NCBI RefSeq assembly: GCF_000242635.2
Contig: NC_017770.1
Span: 2,740,669-2,804,668, forward strand
Length of the DNA stretch: 64,000 bases
Source: Solitalea canadensis DSM 3403
Lineage (GTDB): Bacteria > Bacteroidota > Bacteroidia > Sphingobacteriales > Sphingobacteriaceae
Direction: 5' to 3'
Shown here: positions 59,701-64,000 of the stretch, one piece after another
How the letters are laid out: the number at the start of each line of letters is the position of its first letter
Numbering within the stretch: position 1 is the first letter of the stretch
Program-made: the position numbers and the translations under genes
Notes under the pieces: generated by a model
Seen by the model: only the letters and a program-made list of their open reading frames with translations
Databases searched by the model: none
Told to the model about the DNA's origin: nothing

Positions 59701-62586
59701 TATTGTAAAAGTATAAGGCAATGAAATCGAATTATAATCTAACCCGTTTTGGGCCACCCCTGCTGATAAATTTAGCTGAACAGTGATGTCCTGTGAAGAA
59801 ACGATATCCGGGTTATCCAGTTTGGCTCTTAATTTAGCTGTATTAGGTCCACCTATTCCAGGCTCTCTAATAATATTGAAATCAATAAAAAGACTAACAG
59901 TAGGAATTTCATCATCATCAATAATTTCACCTGTGGCGCGGTTATTTGGCGCTGTCGCAACCTGGTATCCCGCCCCGTTTTGCAAGGTTATAATTACCGT
60001 TTCTATCGTCGGCAGCTCACTAATATTATCTCCATTTACGGGCACTTGTATATATGTTACCGGTTGTCCACCTGCAAATGGTGAAAATGCAGGAATCAAT
60101 AATTCTGTAACTGCATTATTGTAATCATTAGCAATTGCCGTTCCTCCAATAGCCGAACTTGCTCCATCAAATGAGTATTGCAATACAATATCCTGCGAGC
60201 TCATCCTGGTCATATAGACAGGATAATTGAGGTACTTAACTTCTCCTGTCGGGCCTTCAACCACGTCAGCTGCAGCACCAATACTTATAATTGGGATAGT
60301 TTGAAAATCAACAATTTCAATATTAAAACTACTTTGAGCAGCATTAATTGTAGCTCCTCCTCCGCGCACGTTAACAATACTTACATCTAAGAACTCATTT
60401 ACCGTGCCTTCATAAATCGCATCATTAATGGCTGTTATTACGCTATAAGTTGCCGAAGTACTTCCAGCCGGAATTGTCACAAACGTGCCCCCTGTGCGAG
60501 TGTAATCGTCATCAATATTGGCAGTTCCATTTAACCCAACAGACATATCAACAACAACATCCTCAAAAGATTTATTTGAAAGGGAAACTGTAATGGTAGA
60601 AGCTCCAACAGGGTTTTCATTGATTTGCATGGAGGATGCATTCACAGATACCACCGGAGCGGTTTGTGCATCGGTAATAATCAGTACACCATTTGCTCCG
60701 GCTGCAACTCCCCCTTGTGTAACGGCAGTAATTGCAGCAACAACAGTTTCTGGTAAATTACCCTCATAAGTTCCGTCATCAATAGAAGTTAAGCTTACCA
60801 GGTTACTGGTTAATGAACCGGCAGGGATTGTTAACGTTATTGGCAACGAAGAGCTCATTGAGTAATCAGTGCCTGTTGTTGCTGTACCTGTTAAGGTATT
60901 TACGGTAACTATTACATCTACGGGCAAAGCATTTAAGATCCTAGCTCTCAGGTTTGCGTTCTGTCCTTCAGCAATAGACGACTGCGTAAATTCAAGAGAA
61001 ACAACATTATCATCGTTTTGAATGGTTCCGTTTGCGGTTTGAGTTCCGGTTAAAATGCCCGATTCAGGAGTAATGGTTACAACAAAACTCTCATTAGGCT
61101 CAAGATCAGTATCATGTGCTACCGGAATAGTAATTATAACTGATGATTGTCCCGCCGGGATTGTTCCAGTTATATTTACCGGAAATGCTGCCCCGTCAAA
61201 ATCATTTGCCTGAGCAGGATTTGTACTTCCTGCCGTTACCGAATATTGAAAATTTATAGCCTGATCAGTTGGGATTGCGGCATCTCTTTGCACCGAAAAG
61301 GCAAAATTTGTTGTACTGCCAGCGCTACCTTCTGCTTTTACAGCATCATAAGAAAATATACTTATCTGAGCATCATTATTGAGGATGGTAAGCGTATGCG
61401 TTTTAATGGTTCCAAGCGCTGCATTGGTCGGATTTCCTAAGGTGAATATCACTGTCTCATCCGGTTCAAGCAGGGCATCATCATTGATATTTACCGATAT
61501 ATCTATTGCTGTAACACCGTCAGACGTTGACGAAGCAGGTAAAAATACAATAGGCTGAACATTATCAGCATCAGGAGCATCAATGCTGTAAGTGTAATCA
61601 TTTGCGGCTCCAATAGTAGCCGTTCCTGCCACTGTCACTGGAACGGTTACCGGAAATTCCGTTGTATTGCCCGTTAAGCGCACTCTTATTTTTGCGGTGC
61701 CTCCGTTTTCGTTAATACTCGAACTTAATAATCGAAAACTAACTTTTGGAGGAGTATCATTGTCGTTAATAGTAGTGGTTGCTCTTCGTGCTACTCCCGG
61801 TGCAAGTATGGCACCTCCTGTTGCACTTTGAAGGGTTATTATTATCGTTTCATTGGGTTCGTCTCTGTTGTCACTATAAACCATTACAGGTATAGAACCC
61901 ACTGTAGCTCCAGCGGGAATAGTTAATGTAGTTATCGCATTATTGTAATCAATACCTTTGTCTTGTACTGCTCCTCCTGATGCTGATCCTGAATATACAT
62001 AGGTAAGCACAATATCCTCTGAACTCGGATTTGTTAACGTTACCGGAATATTTACTGTAATATTTGCTTCTGTAACAGGCAATGGAGATGCAATGCTCAC
62101 TGTTGGCGCATTATCGTCATCTGTAATTTGCCCACTTGCAGTGTTGCCTGGGGACGTTGCCAATGTAGCATTACCGGAGGTTACCGAGGTAAGATTAACC
62201 ACGACCGATTCATTCGGTTCATCGATATTATCTCCTCTAACCGGAACTGAAATAGTGGCTGTTAACGTATTGGCAGGAATGGTTACTGTAGTTGTTGTGT
62301 TAACGAAATCAGTTCCAGGAATTGCTGTACTTCCAGTAAAATCATAGGTTATGTTAACAGGCGTGGCCGAAGTAACGTCTAAACTTATGGTAAAGCGTAG
62401 TGTATTGGGTGTACCCGTATTACCTTCATTAACCGCAACTGCATTAGCTATCGATACAGTTTGAGCTTTTGCGGCAATTGTGGTTGTCAAAAGCAATAAA
62501 AAGCAATAAAAGCCGAAACTATTGAGGTTGAAGCAATAGTTTCGGACTTTTACAGCAAAAGTTGAGAGCGTAAATCTTTTGACCAT
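44461..62586 (-). CDS. Giant SprB-like adhesin, T9SS substrate, about 6,041 aa
   Basis: Single uninterrupted frame of about 18.1 kb for a cell-surface protein secreted by type IX. I chose the ATG at 62586 (MVKRF); an upstream start at 62643 adds 19 residues. Order: long signal peptide (ending IAAKAQ), 12 Calx-beta-like domains, 5 SprB modules and two divergent repeats, the two-tier array, 6 more SprB modules, two cadherin-like domains, a DUF11 domain, and a gliding-motility/T9SS type-B C-terminal domain (FTPNDDGMND). SprB in Flavobacterium is a motile adhesin; that role is inferred here. The PorP/SprF gene lies upstream. Confidence 0.92.
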   Translation of the reverse strand: MVKRFTLSTFAVKVRNYCFNLNSFGFYCFLLLLTTTIAAKAQTVSIANAVAVNEGNTGTPNTLRFTISLDVTSATPVNITYDFTGSTAIPGTDFVNTTTTVTIPANTLTATISVPVRGDNIDEPNESVVVNLTSVTSGNATLATSPGNTASGQITDDDNAPTVSIASPLPVTEANITVNIPVTLTNPSSEDIVLTYVYSGSASGGAVQDKGIDYNNAITTLTIPAGATVGSIPVMVYSDNRDEPNETIIITLQSATGGAILAPGVARRATTTINDNDTPPKVSFRLLSSSINENGGTAKIRVRLTGNTTEFPVTVPVTVAGTATIGAANDYTYSIDAPDADNVQPIVFLPASSTSDGVTAIDISVNINDDALLEPDETVIFTLGNPTNAALGTIKTHTLTILNNDAQISIFSYDAVKAEGSAGSTTNFAFSVQRDAAIPTDQAINFQYSVTAGSTNPAQANDFDGAAFPVNITGTIPAGQSSVIITIPVAHDTDLEPNESFVVTITPESGILTGTQTANGTIQNDDNVVSLEFTQSSIAEGQNANLRARILNALPVDVIVTVNTLTGTATTGTDYSMSSSLPITLTIPAGSLTSNLVSLTSIDDGTYEGNLPETVVAAITAVTQGGVAAGANGVLIITDAQTAPVVSVNASSMQINENPVGASTITVSLSNKSFEDVVVDMSVGLNGTANIDDDYTRTGGTFVTIPAGSTSATYSVITAINDAIYEGTVNEFLDVSIVNVRGGGATINAAQSSFNIEIVDFQTIPIISIGAAADVVEGPTGEVKYLNYPVYMTRMSSQDIVLQYSFDGASSAIGGTAIANDYNNAVTELLIPAFSPFAGGQPVTYIQVPVNGDNISELPTIETVIITLQNGAGYQVATAPNNRATGEIIDDDEIPTVSLFIDFNIIREPGIGGPNTAKLRAKLDNPDIVSSQDITVQLNLSAGVAQNGLDYNSISLPYTFTIPAGAIESTNTLNIDAKGDLTYEGSNEQFSASLSNISSNAQLGVTEYILRINEIDPPPVFSINSVSAVEGNNGTTTLTFTVTKTGATDLIATIDYFTSNGTATTADNDYINVPVQKLTFAPTETTKTISVIINTDTKFELDETLTVTLQSPLNATMNSAARIGTGTIINDDSLPVFSINNMVVNENQGTATLTITKTGSSYANSTVTYETAAGSAGSPVDFIAVGKTILTFLPTEFVKTINITISNDDIIENSETFSVLLTAPTGGTIDATAGTGVVTLIDDDGSLFFIVGVSVNESAGTITYQVGKTGNIASSVNYTIANGTATLGSDFTVSPTSGTLNFDVLDNYKDITVTINEDNIYEGDEDFTVTLSNPTNGTTILAGFDVGSQIIADNDALPIISFSQNSPSITEGNCTNVVLNVQIELDNTSAQTISVDYNTANGTAVSGSDYTSASGTITFNPGETQKNIQLTILPADVSDAANETFTLNLSNPTNATIATVSNSITIIKSEPLVQTLVSQTDPLCFGAVNGLITVTASGGTPPYQFTLNGGTPQSVGNFTNLVSGNYQVAITDAEDCVESVDYLLTDPADITVNATALTILCNADKSTITITASGGTGDLSYSLDGSLYQSSNVFANVDAGSHTVYVKDDNDCVKQETLTIALPTVITASIASGAINCYNGTTNLTITASGGTGTLQYSINGIDFQASNVFNVPAGTYQATVRDANGCTVVSSSLIIDQPVELLVSIANAPITCFGVPTVLTATASGGTGALEYSLDGTTFQASNAFNVSPGTYSVTVRDQLGCVNTSNSFTITGPQELTISPSSTTDVTCFNGNDGAISLDVAGGTPPYTYSWSNGAITQDINNLSAQSYTVQVKDANNCTITGTYTITEPNAVPTATFTVIQPTCLVSTGTITILTPLLQEYSLDGGTYQSLGAFTGVASGSHTLTVRNAAGCESQTVFVTIDPPLASPAQPQATITHPTCVVSTGIITISDPVGIGISYSLDGGSFQSSTIFNNVLPGNHTVVAENLIGCQSTASAFVINAAPNTPATPTASTVQPTCLVATGSISVSTPTGTGLEYSIDGTNYQTSTDFTGLAPDTYNLTVRNAAGCESTALVVTINAAPNTPATPTASTVQPTCIAPTGSISVITPTGTGLEYSIDGTNFQASADFTGLTPNTYNLTVRNADGCESTALVVTINAAPATPATPTASTVQPTCLVATGSISVSTPTGTGLEYSIDGNYQASTDFTGLAPDTYNLTVRNAAGCESTALSITINAAPATPATPTASTVQPTCLAPTGSISVTTPTGAGLEYSIDGTNYQASADFTGLAPDTYNLTVRNADGCESTALVVTINAAPNTPATPTASTVQPTCTAPTGSISVSTPTGAGLEYSIDGTNYQASTDFTGLTPNTYNLTVRNADGCESTALAVTINAAPNTPATPTASTVQPTCLAPTGSISVTTPTGTGLEYSIDGTNYQASTDFTGLTPNTYSLTIRNADGCVSTALVVTINAAPVAATLTETHNSPSCGNANGSITVTVTGGTAPFTYSWDSGEGTKDLTNKASGTYTLTVTDGGNCQQTLTVVLSDQNGPTVTVDNQSNVMCNAGTTGAVNVTTSGAAPLSYSWTGPNGFTATTEDLSNLAAGVYSLEVKDVNNCTAGLTVTITEPLAIATPTASTVQPTCLAPTGSISVTAPTGAGLEYSIDGVNYQASTDFTGLTPNSYNLTVRNAAGCESTALVVTINAAPNTPATPTASTVQPTCLAPTGSISVTTPTGAGLEYSIDGTNYQASTDFTGLAPDTYNLTIRNADGCESSALVVTINTAPATPATPTASTVQPTCLAPTGSISVTTPTGAGLEYSIDGTNYQASADFTGLAPDTYNLTVRNAAGCESTALVVTINAAPATPATPTASTVQPTCIAPTGSISVTTPTGTGLEYSIDGTNFQASTDFTGLAPDTYNLTIRNADGCVSSALAVTINAAPNTPVTPTASTVQPTCTAPTGSISVTTPTGAGLEYSIDGVNYQASTDFTGLTPNTYNLTVRNADGCESTALAVTINAAPNTPATPTASTVQPTCLAPTGSISVSTPTGAGLEYSIDGTNYQASTDFTGLAPDTYSLTVRNADGCESSALVVTINAAPNTPATPTASTVQPTCLAPTGSISVTTPTGAGLEYSIDGTNYQASTDFTGLTPNTYSLTIRNADGCVSTALVVTINAAPVAATLTETHNSPSCGNANGSITVTVTGGTAPFTYSWDSGEGTKDLTNKASGTYTLTVTDGGNCQQTLTVVLSDQNGPTVTVDNQSNVMCNAGTTGAVNVTTSGAAPLSYSWTGPNGFTATTEDLSNLAAGVYSLEVKDVNNCTAGLTVTITEPLAIATPTASTVQPTCLAPTGSISVTAPTGAGLEYSIDGVNYQASTDFTGLAPDTYNLTVRNADGCESTALAVTINAAPNTPATPTASTVQPTCLAPTGSISVTTPTGTGLEYSIDGTNFQASTDFTGLAPDTYNLTVRNADGCESSALVVTINTAPNTPATPTASTVQPTCLAPTGSISVTTPIGAGLEYSIDGTNYQSSTDFTGLTPNTYNLTVRNAAGCESTALSVIINAAPATPATPTASTVQPTCLAPTGSISVTTPTGAGLEYSIDGTNFQASADFTGLAPDTYNLTVRNAAGCESTALVVTINAAPNTPATPTATTVQPTCLAPTGSISVSTPTGAGLEYSIDGTNYQASTDFTGLAPDTYNLTVRNADGCVSTALVVTINAAPNTPATPTASTVQPTCLAPTGSISVTTPTGAGLEYSIDGTNFQASADFTGLAPDTYNLTVRNAAGCESTALVVTINAAPATPATPTATTVQPTCIAPTGSISVTTPTGAGLEYSIDGTNYQASADFTGLAPDTYNLTVRNADGCVSSALAVTINAAPATPATPTASTVQPTCTAPTGSISVTTPTGAGLEYSIDGTNFQASADFTGLAPDTYNLTVRNADGCESSALVVTINAAPNTPATPTASTVQPTCLAPTGSISVTTPTGAGLEYSIDGTNYQASTDFTGLTPNTYSLTIRNADGCVSTALVVTINAAPVAATLTETHNSPSCGNANGSITVTVTGGTAPFTYSWDSGEGTKDLTNKASGTYTLTVTDGGNCQQTLTVVLSDQNGPTVTVDNQSNVMCNAGTTGAVNVTTSGAAPLSYSWTGPNGFTATTEDLSNLAAGVYSLEVKDVNNCTAGLTVTITEPLAIATPTASTVQPTCLAPTGSISVTAPTGAGLEYSIDGVNYQASTDFTGLTPNSYNLTVRNAAGCESTALVVTINAAPNTPATPTASTVQPTCTAPTGSISVTTPTGAGLEYSIDGTNYQASTDFTGLAPDTYNLTIRNADGCESSALVVTINTAPNTPATPTATTVQPTCLAPTGSISVTTPTGAGLEYSIDGVNYQASTDFTGLAPDTYNLTVRNADGCESSALVVTINAAPIAATLTETHNSPSCGNANGSITVTVTGGTAPFTYSWDSGESTKDLTNKASGTYTLTVTDGGNCQQTLTVVLSDQNGPIVTVDNQSNVMCNAGTTGAVNVTTNGAAPLSYSWTGPNGFTAITEDLSDLAAGVYSLEVKDVNNCTAGLVVTITQPLAIATPTASTVQPTCTAPTGSISVTTPTGAGFEYSIDGTNYQASADFTGLTPNTYSLTVRNTDGCESTALAVTINAAPIAATLTETHNSPSCGNANGSITVTVTGGTAPFTYSWDSGESTQDLTNKASGTYILTVTDGGNCQQTLTVVLSDQNGPIVTVDNQSNVVCNAGTTGAVNVTTSGAAPLSYSWTGPNGFTATTEDLSNLAAGVYSLEVKDVNNCTAGLTVTITEPLAIATPTASTVQPTCTAPTGSISVTTPTGTGLEYSIDGTNFQASTDFTGLAPDTYNLTIRNADGCVSSALAVTINAAPNTPATPTASTVQPTCTAPTGSISVTTPTGTGLEYSIDGTNYQASTDFTGLAPDTYNLTVRNADGCESSALVVTINAAPETPVTPTASTVQPTCLAPTGSISVTTPTGAGLEYSIDGTNYQASTDFTGLTPNTYSLTVRNADGCESTALAVTINAAPIAATLTEAHNSPSCGNANGSITVTVTGGTAPFTYSWDSGESTKDLINIASGTYTLTVNDAGNCQQTLTVVLSDQNGPIVTVDNQSNVMCNAGTTGAVNVTTNGAAPLSYSWTGPNGFTAITEDLSDLAAGGYNLVVTDSKNCSTNLTVNITESSPINILETHTNSSCGVASGSIDLDVSGGVAPYSFRWNTGEITQNIRSISAGIYSVVVTDANSCSQSLTVNITDLNGPVVTVKNQTNPSCNGQNTGAIEISASGNGLTYRWTGPNGFNSDVKDIKDLVAGNYDLIVTDANNCIASLSIQISEPQVLIVNETHINPTCGNPSGSIKLNINGGTAPYSYVWSSGQITQDIVYLPAGTYSVTVKDANNCEATISVGLIDQAGPTASAVATSICNGSSDGIITVTANGGKAPLSYSLNGTNFQVSNIFTGLPANNYTVIVKDANDCRTTINTSINESSAIETTVKITAAGCKGEFKGGAAITVSGGVSPYAYLWSGPNAFSSTNKDISNVQAGIYQLKITDAASCESIVEVNVVESASIEVKSIIINTSCSGIPTGQINIDVSGGRPPYKFSWSNGSTSEDIKDLSAGLYSVVVTDANDCDATLQAMVGVIELRPKANDDQYAGLSDIAISGNVGINDADVDGSIVRNDVLTNPQNGTVSLNTNGAFIYQPKTGFSGTDFFEYYATDDCGLRDTARVNITISRENLPPVAKDDSYTTQKNVSLIVPTVNGILVNDNDPNADPIVATIVQQPQHGDLVLNSDGSFTYVPDKDYVGPDSFTYTLSDGRLTSNVATVTINVTEIVVTEMDLAITKTVENKSVVIDDEFTYTITADNLSTIDVSDVLVKDELPEGLEYVDAFASKGTLAYDPATHTLTWQMSQMTAGERQLLTLKVKVKQIGTFTNTVSISAPGKDKNLKNNVSSARKTILGFVIPNTFTPNDDGMNDLFVIKGIESMDSELHIYNRYGDEIYVKRNYQNDWNGSSLPSATYYYVLKIRDENNTIQSFAGALTIIR
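44716..45649 (-). other. Two cadherin-like domains and a DUF11 domain
   Basis: N-terminal to the sorting domain lie two Ig/cadherin-like repeats (NDDQYAG..., KDDSYTT...) with calcium-type DxND and DPNAD motifs, then a DUF11 domain (LAITKTVENKS...). They are typical linkers before T9SS sorting domains. Confidence 0.75.
45650..47025 (-). other. Six divergent SprB modules
   Basis: About 76-aa modules with the pattern SC/TCG...G.I.(V/L)..GG..PY.Y.W..G..T.DI..L..G.YSV.V.D.N.C. They are divergent in DNA, unlike the array, so they are older. Confidence 0.8.
47026..56562 (-). repeat. Two-tier array: 29 units of 234 bp and 6 units of 459 bp
   Basis: Unit A (78 aa, PATPTASTVQPTC...TINAAPNT) occurs in runs of 6, 7, 9, 3, 1 and 3, in coding order. 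Each run is closed by unit B (153 aa, two SprB modules, from AATLTETHNS to ITEPLAIA). Boundaries are exact at base level: A runs lie at 55162-56562, 53065-54702, 50500-52605, 49339-50040, 48646-48879 and 47485-48186. B units start at 54703, 52606, 50041, 48880, 48187 and 47026. One A unit lacks a codon near 55988. No frameshift anywhere. Confidence 0.93.
56563..58169 (-). other. SprB modules and two divergent A-like repeats
   Basis: Five SprB modules (beginning CFGAVNGLITVTASGG) followed by two A-like repeats (LVSTGTITILTP, VVSTGIITISDP) whose DNA has drifted. They look like the ancestral source of the A array. Confidence 0.75.
58170..62463 (-). other. Twelve Calx-beta-like domains
   Basis: Successive domains of about 119 aa, each opening with a VSI..., FSIN... 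or VSF... strand and an ENEG-like motif and closing with NDD. Such domains bind calcium in other proteins; here this is inference. Confidence 0.8.
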
Positions 62587-62971
62587 AAATTCACTAAAGA
62601 GAGCGTAAAGAGTCGGCCTTAAAACAAATAACTTGTATATCAACCAGCTTTACAGCAGGTTATCAAAAACAATTCCCCTAACGAATTTGAATGGCTTATT
62701 ATGAATTTTTAATTTTTTTTTATGCTAAAATTTTAATTAGGAAGCTAGAGAAGTGCTTTTAATAAGGTATGAAATGGTTTAATTTAAGATGGAATTTTGA
62801 TATCAAGGATGGACTGTGCGTTTAGTATTATATACACATTTGTTACATTATTAAATTTACTTATTTCTGTATACAATTTAAAAGAATACGATCAATTTCA
62901 ACTTACTTGTCTATTAAAAAAGTTCATCCCGTTAACACAAGATGAACTCAGATAAATTGGCCGCAGCCAGG
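62587..62971. other. Intergenic region between giant adhesin and porP
   Basis: 385 bp, very AT-rich, no plausible gene. It holds the porP terminator (62915-62948). I see no clear TAnnTTTG element for the giant gene. Confidence 0.55.
62915..62948 (-). terminator. Terminator of the PorP/SprF gene
   Basis: AGTTCATC (62921-62928) pairs with GATGAACT (62941-62948), followed on the minus strand by a T-run. It separates the two genes, so the adhesin needs its own promoter. Confidence 0.75.
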
Positions 62972-63946
62972 TTAAAAATATCTTGGGGTTAACATTCGGA
63001 TTTTCTTAGGAATAATTGAATAACCTAATGAGATTTCATGTGTACCATAGTTATAATTTTTGAACTCACTTAATGAGAAGTCGTAGGCATAACCAATTCT
63101 GATTCGATCTGTAACGTATACTTCAGCCAATGCTGATATAGCATTATTCATATCCAGGTTATCTTGTAAATTATCGCTTCCAAGCAGCATTATACCACGA
63201 CGGTAAGAAGCACCCAGCCATAAACGTTCGTAGAACAGAACAAATGCATTAATATCGAGTGTGGAAGGCGATTTTTCTTCTACTTTAAACATAAATGAGG
63301 GTTTCAACAAAATAGATTGCGATAAAGGCACCAATCCTCCTGCTGTTAAATAGAAATGAGGATATTTTTTCGGAATTAATATAGATGGATCTTTTGTATA
63401 GCTCATATATTGGCCAATCAGGTTATCGACAGAGAAACCTGCATATACCCGTTCGGTTGTATAATAAATACCCGCCCTTATGTCTGGAACTACAACACTC
63501 TGTTTTGTAATTGGAACCGACGGATCTATAGGATTATTGGGATTCAGTTTTGAACCATCAATTGCATACTGAGCCAAACCAACACCTAGCCCAAATGCTA
63601 ATCGGCCTGTTTCACTAACTCTTAACCTATAAGCGTAATTTAAATAACCTGCCAAAGTACTTTCTGCTCCCAGTTTGTCACTGATTACATTCATGGCAAG
63701 CCCGACATTATTATTGTTGGCTATTGCATCGACCGCAAACGTGAAGGTTTCCGGATTGCCTTCCAAACCACCGGTCCATTGCGAGCGGTAAAACATATGT
63801 AAATTCAACTGTTCACGGTAACCGGCATAAGCAGGGTTAATATAAATACCGTTAAACATGTACTGACTAAATTGCGCATCTTGCTGAGCGTAAACACTAA
63901 CGTCAATAATTAGAAAAAGGAATATTAGGAGAGAGCGTTTTTTCAT
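62972..63946 (-). CDS. PorP/SprF-family T9SS outer-membrane protein
   Basis: 324-aa outer-membrane protein (start ATG at 63946, MKKRSLL): signal peptide about 1-21 (VYAQ), the PorP motif QDAQFSQYMFNGIYINPAYAG right after it, and a beta-barrel ending ILTPRYF. SprF proteins are required for secretion and attachment of SprB-type adhesins, and are encoded next to them, which fits this location immediately upstream of the giant gene. PorP of Porphyromonas is the other homologue. Confidence 0.92.
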   Translation of the reverse strand: MKKRSLLIFLFLIIDVSVYAQQDAQFSQYMFNGIYINPAYAGYREQLNLHMFYRSQWTGGLEGNPETFTFAVDAIANNNNVGLAMNVISDKLGAESTLAGYLNYAYRLRVSETGRLAFGLGVGLAQYAIDGSKLNPNNPIDPSVPITKQSVVVPDIRAGIYYTTERVYAGFSVDNLIGQYMSYTKDPSILIPKKYPHFYLTAGGLVPLSQSILLKPSFMFKVEEKSPSTLDINAFVLFYERLWLGASYRRGIMLLGSDNLQDNLDMNNAISALAEVYVTDRIRIGYAYDFSLSEFKNYNYGTHEISLGYSIIPKKIRMLTPRYF

Positions 63947-64000
63947 AGTTGTGGGTTCAATAAGCGTTAATATCAATTTACTCAATTAATAAAAGATAAA

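Overview
The window reads as chromosome of a Bacteroidota bacterium, most likely order Sphingobacteriales (Sphingobacteriaceae-like). Evidence: a SusC/SusD pair, TonB-dependent receptors, PorP/SprF, a type IX secretion plug protein, a giant SprB-type adhesin with a gliding-motility/T9SS C-terminal domain, a DUF3276/PUR protein, and many matches to the Bacteroidota -7 promoter element TAnnTTTG. DNA is AT-rich, Shine-Dalgarno sequences are weak, and genes are separated by strong hairpin terminators. I see no phage, insertion sequence, CRISPR array or rRNA.

Region 1 (1-8.3 kb) is central metabolism and envelope housekeeping: class II fructose-bisphosphate aldolase, accD, cysteine desulfurase, a GlmM-type phosphohexomutase, a methyltransferase, a PAP2 phosphatase overlapping a ZIP metal transporter, and a MarR regulator with a 39-bp palindromic operator. 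Region 2 (8.3-13.5 kb) is a SusC/SusD nutrient-uptake pair with a structured leader. Region 3 (13.5-19.5 kb) is a run of minus-strand genes: DUF5522, a metallo-beta-lactamase exonuclease, coaE, a YbbR protein, yajC, a DUF1573 lipoprotein, nusB and a Leu/Phe/Val dehydrogenase whose GGGK lysine is Asn. Region 4 (19.8-25.5 kb) holds an ABC exporter, a PUR protein, a TetR regulator with its palindrome, a Tat-exported Ntn asparaginase and ychF.

Region 5 (25.5-28.9 kb) looks like a metal (probably copper) operon: a small Cys-rich HYC_CC_PP protein, a TonB receptor and a double-HMA periplasmic protein. Region 6 (28.9-34.3 kb) has histidine decarboxylase, a T9SS plug protein, a PhoD-like protein that has lost its metal-ligand motifs, and a Crp/Fnr regulator. 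The regulator carries an FNR-type ExxSR recognition helix and is followed by an exact FNR-box consensus and a predicted 47-aa membrane protein. Region 7 (34.3-41.3 kb) holds ABC-F, pyrD, a 59-aa basic protein, tRNA-Cys, a SpoU methyltransferase and a TamA/BamA-like lipoprotein whose 5' end overlaps the methyltransferase.

Region 8 (41.5-64 kb) is dominated by one reading frame of about 6,040 residues. It runs: signal peptide, 12 Calx-beta-like domains, SprB modules, a two-tier repeat array, more SprB modules, cadherin-like and DUF11 domains, and a type-B T9SS C-terminal domain. The array is 29 units of 78 aa in runs of 6, 7, 9, 3, 1 and 3, each run closed by a 153-aa double module. A PorP/SprF gene lies just upstream, as in known SprF/SprB pairs, and a patatin/outer-membrane-barrel protein with a small membrane partner follows. 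The most notable signals are this array, the regulator/FNR-box/small-protein cassette, the predicted pseudo-enzyme, recurring leaderless promoter geometry, and a family of locus-specific intergenic inverted repeats.
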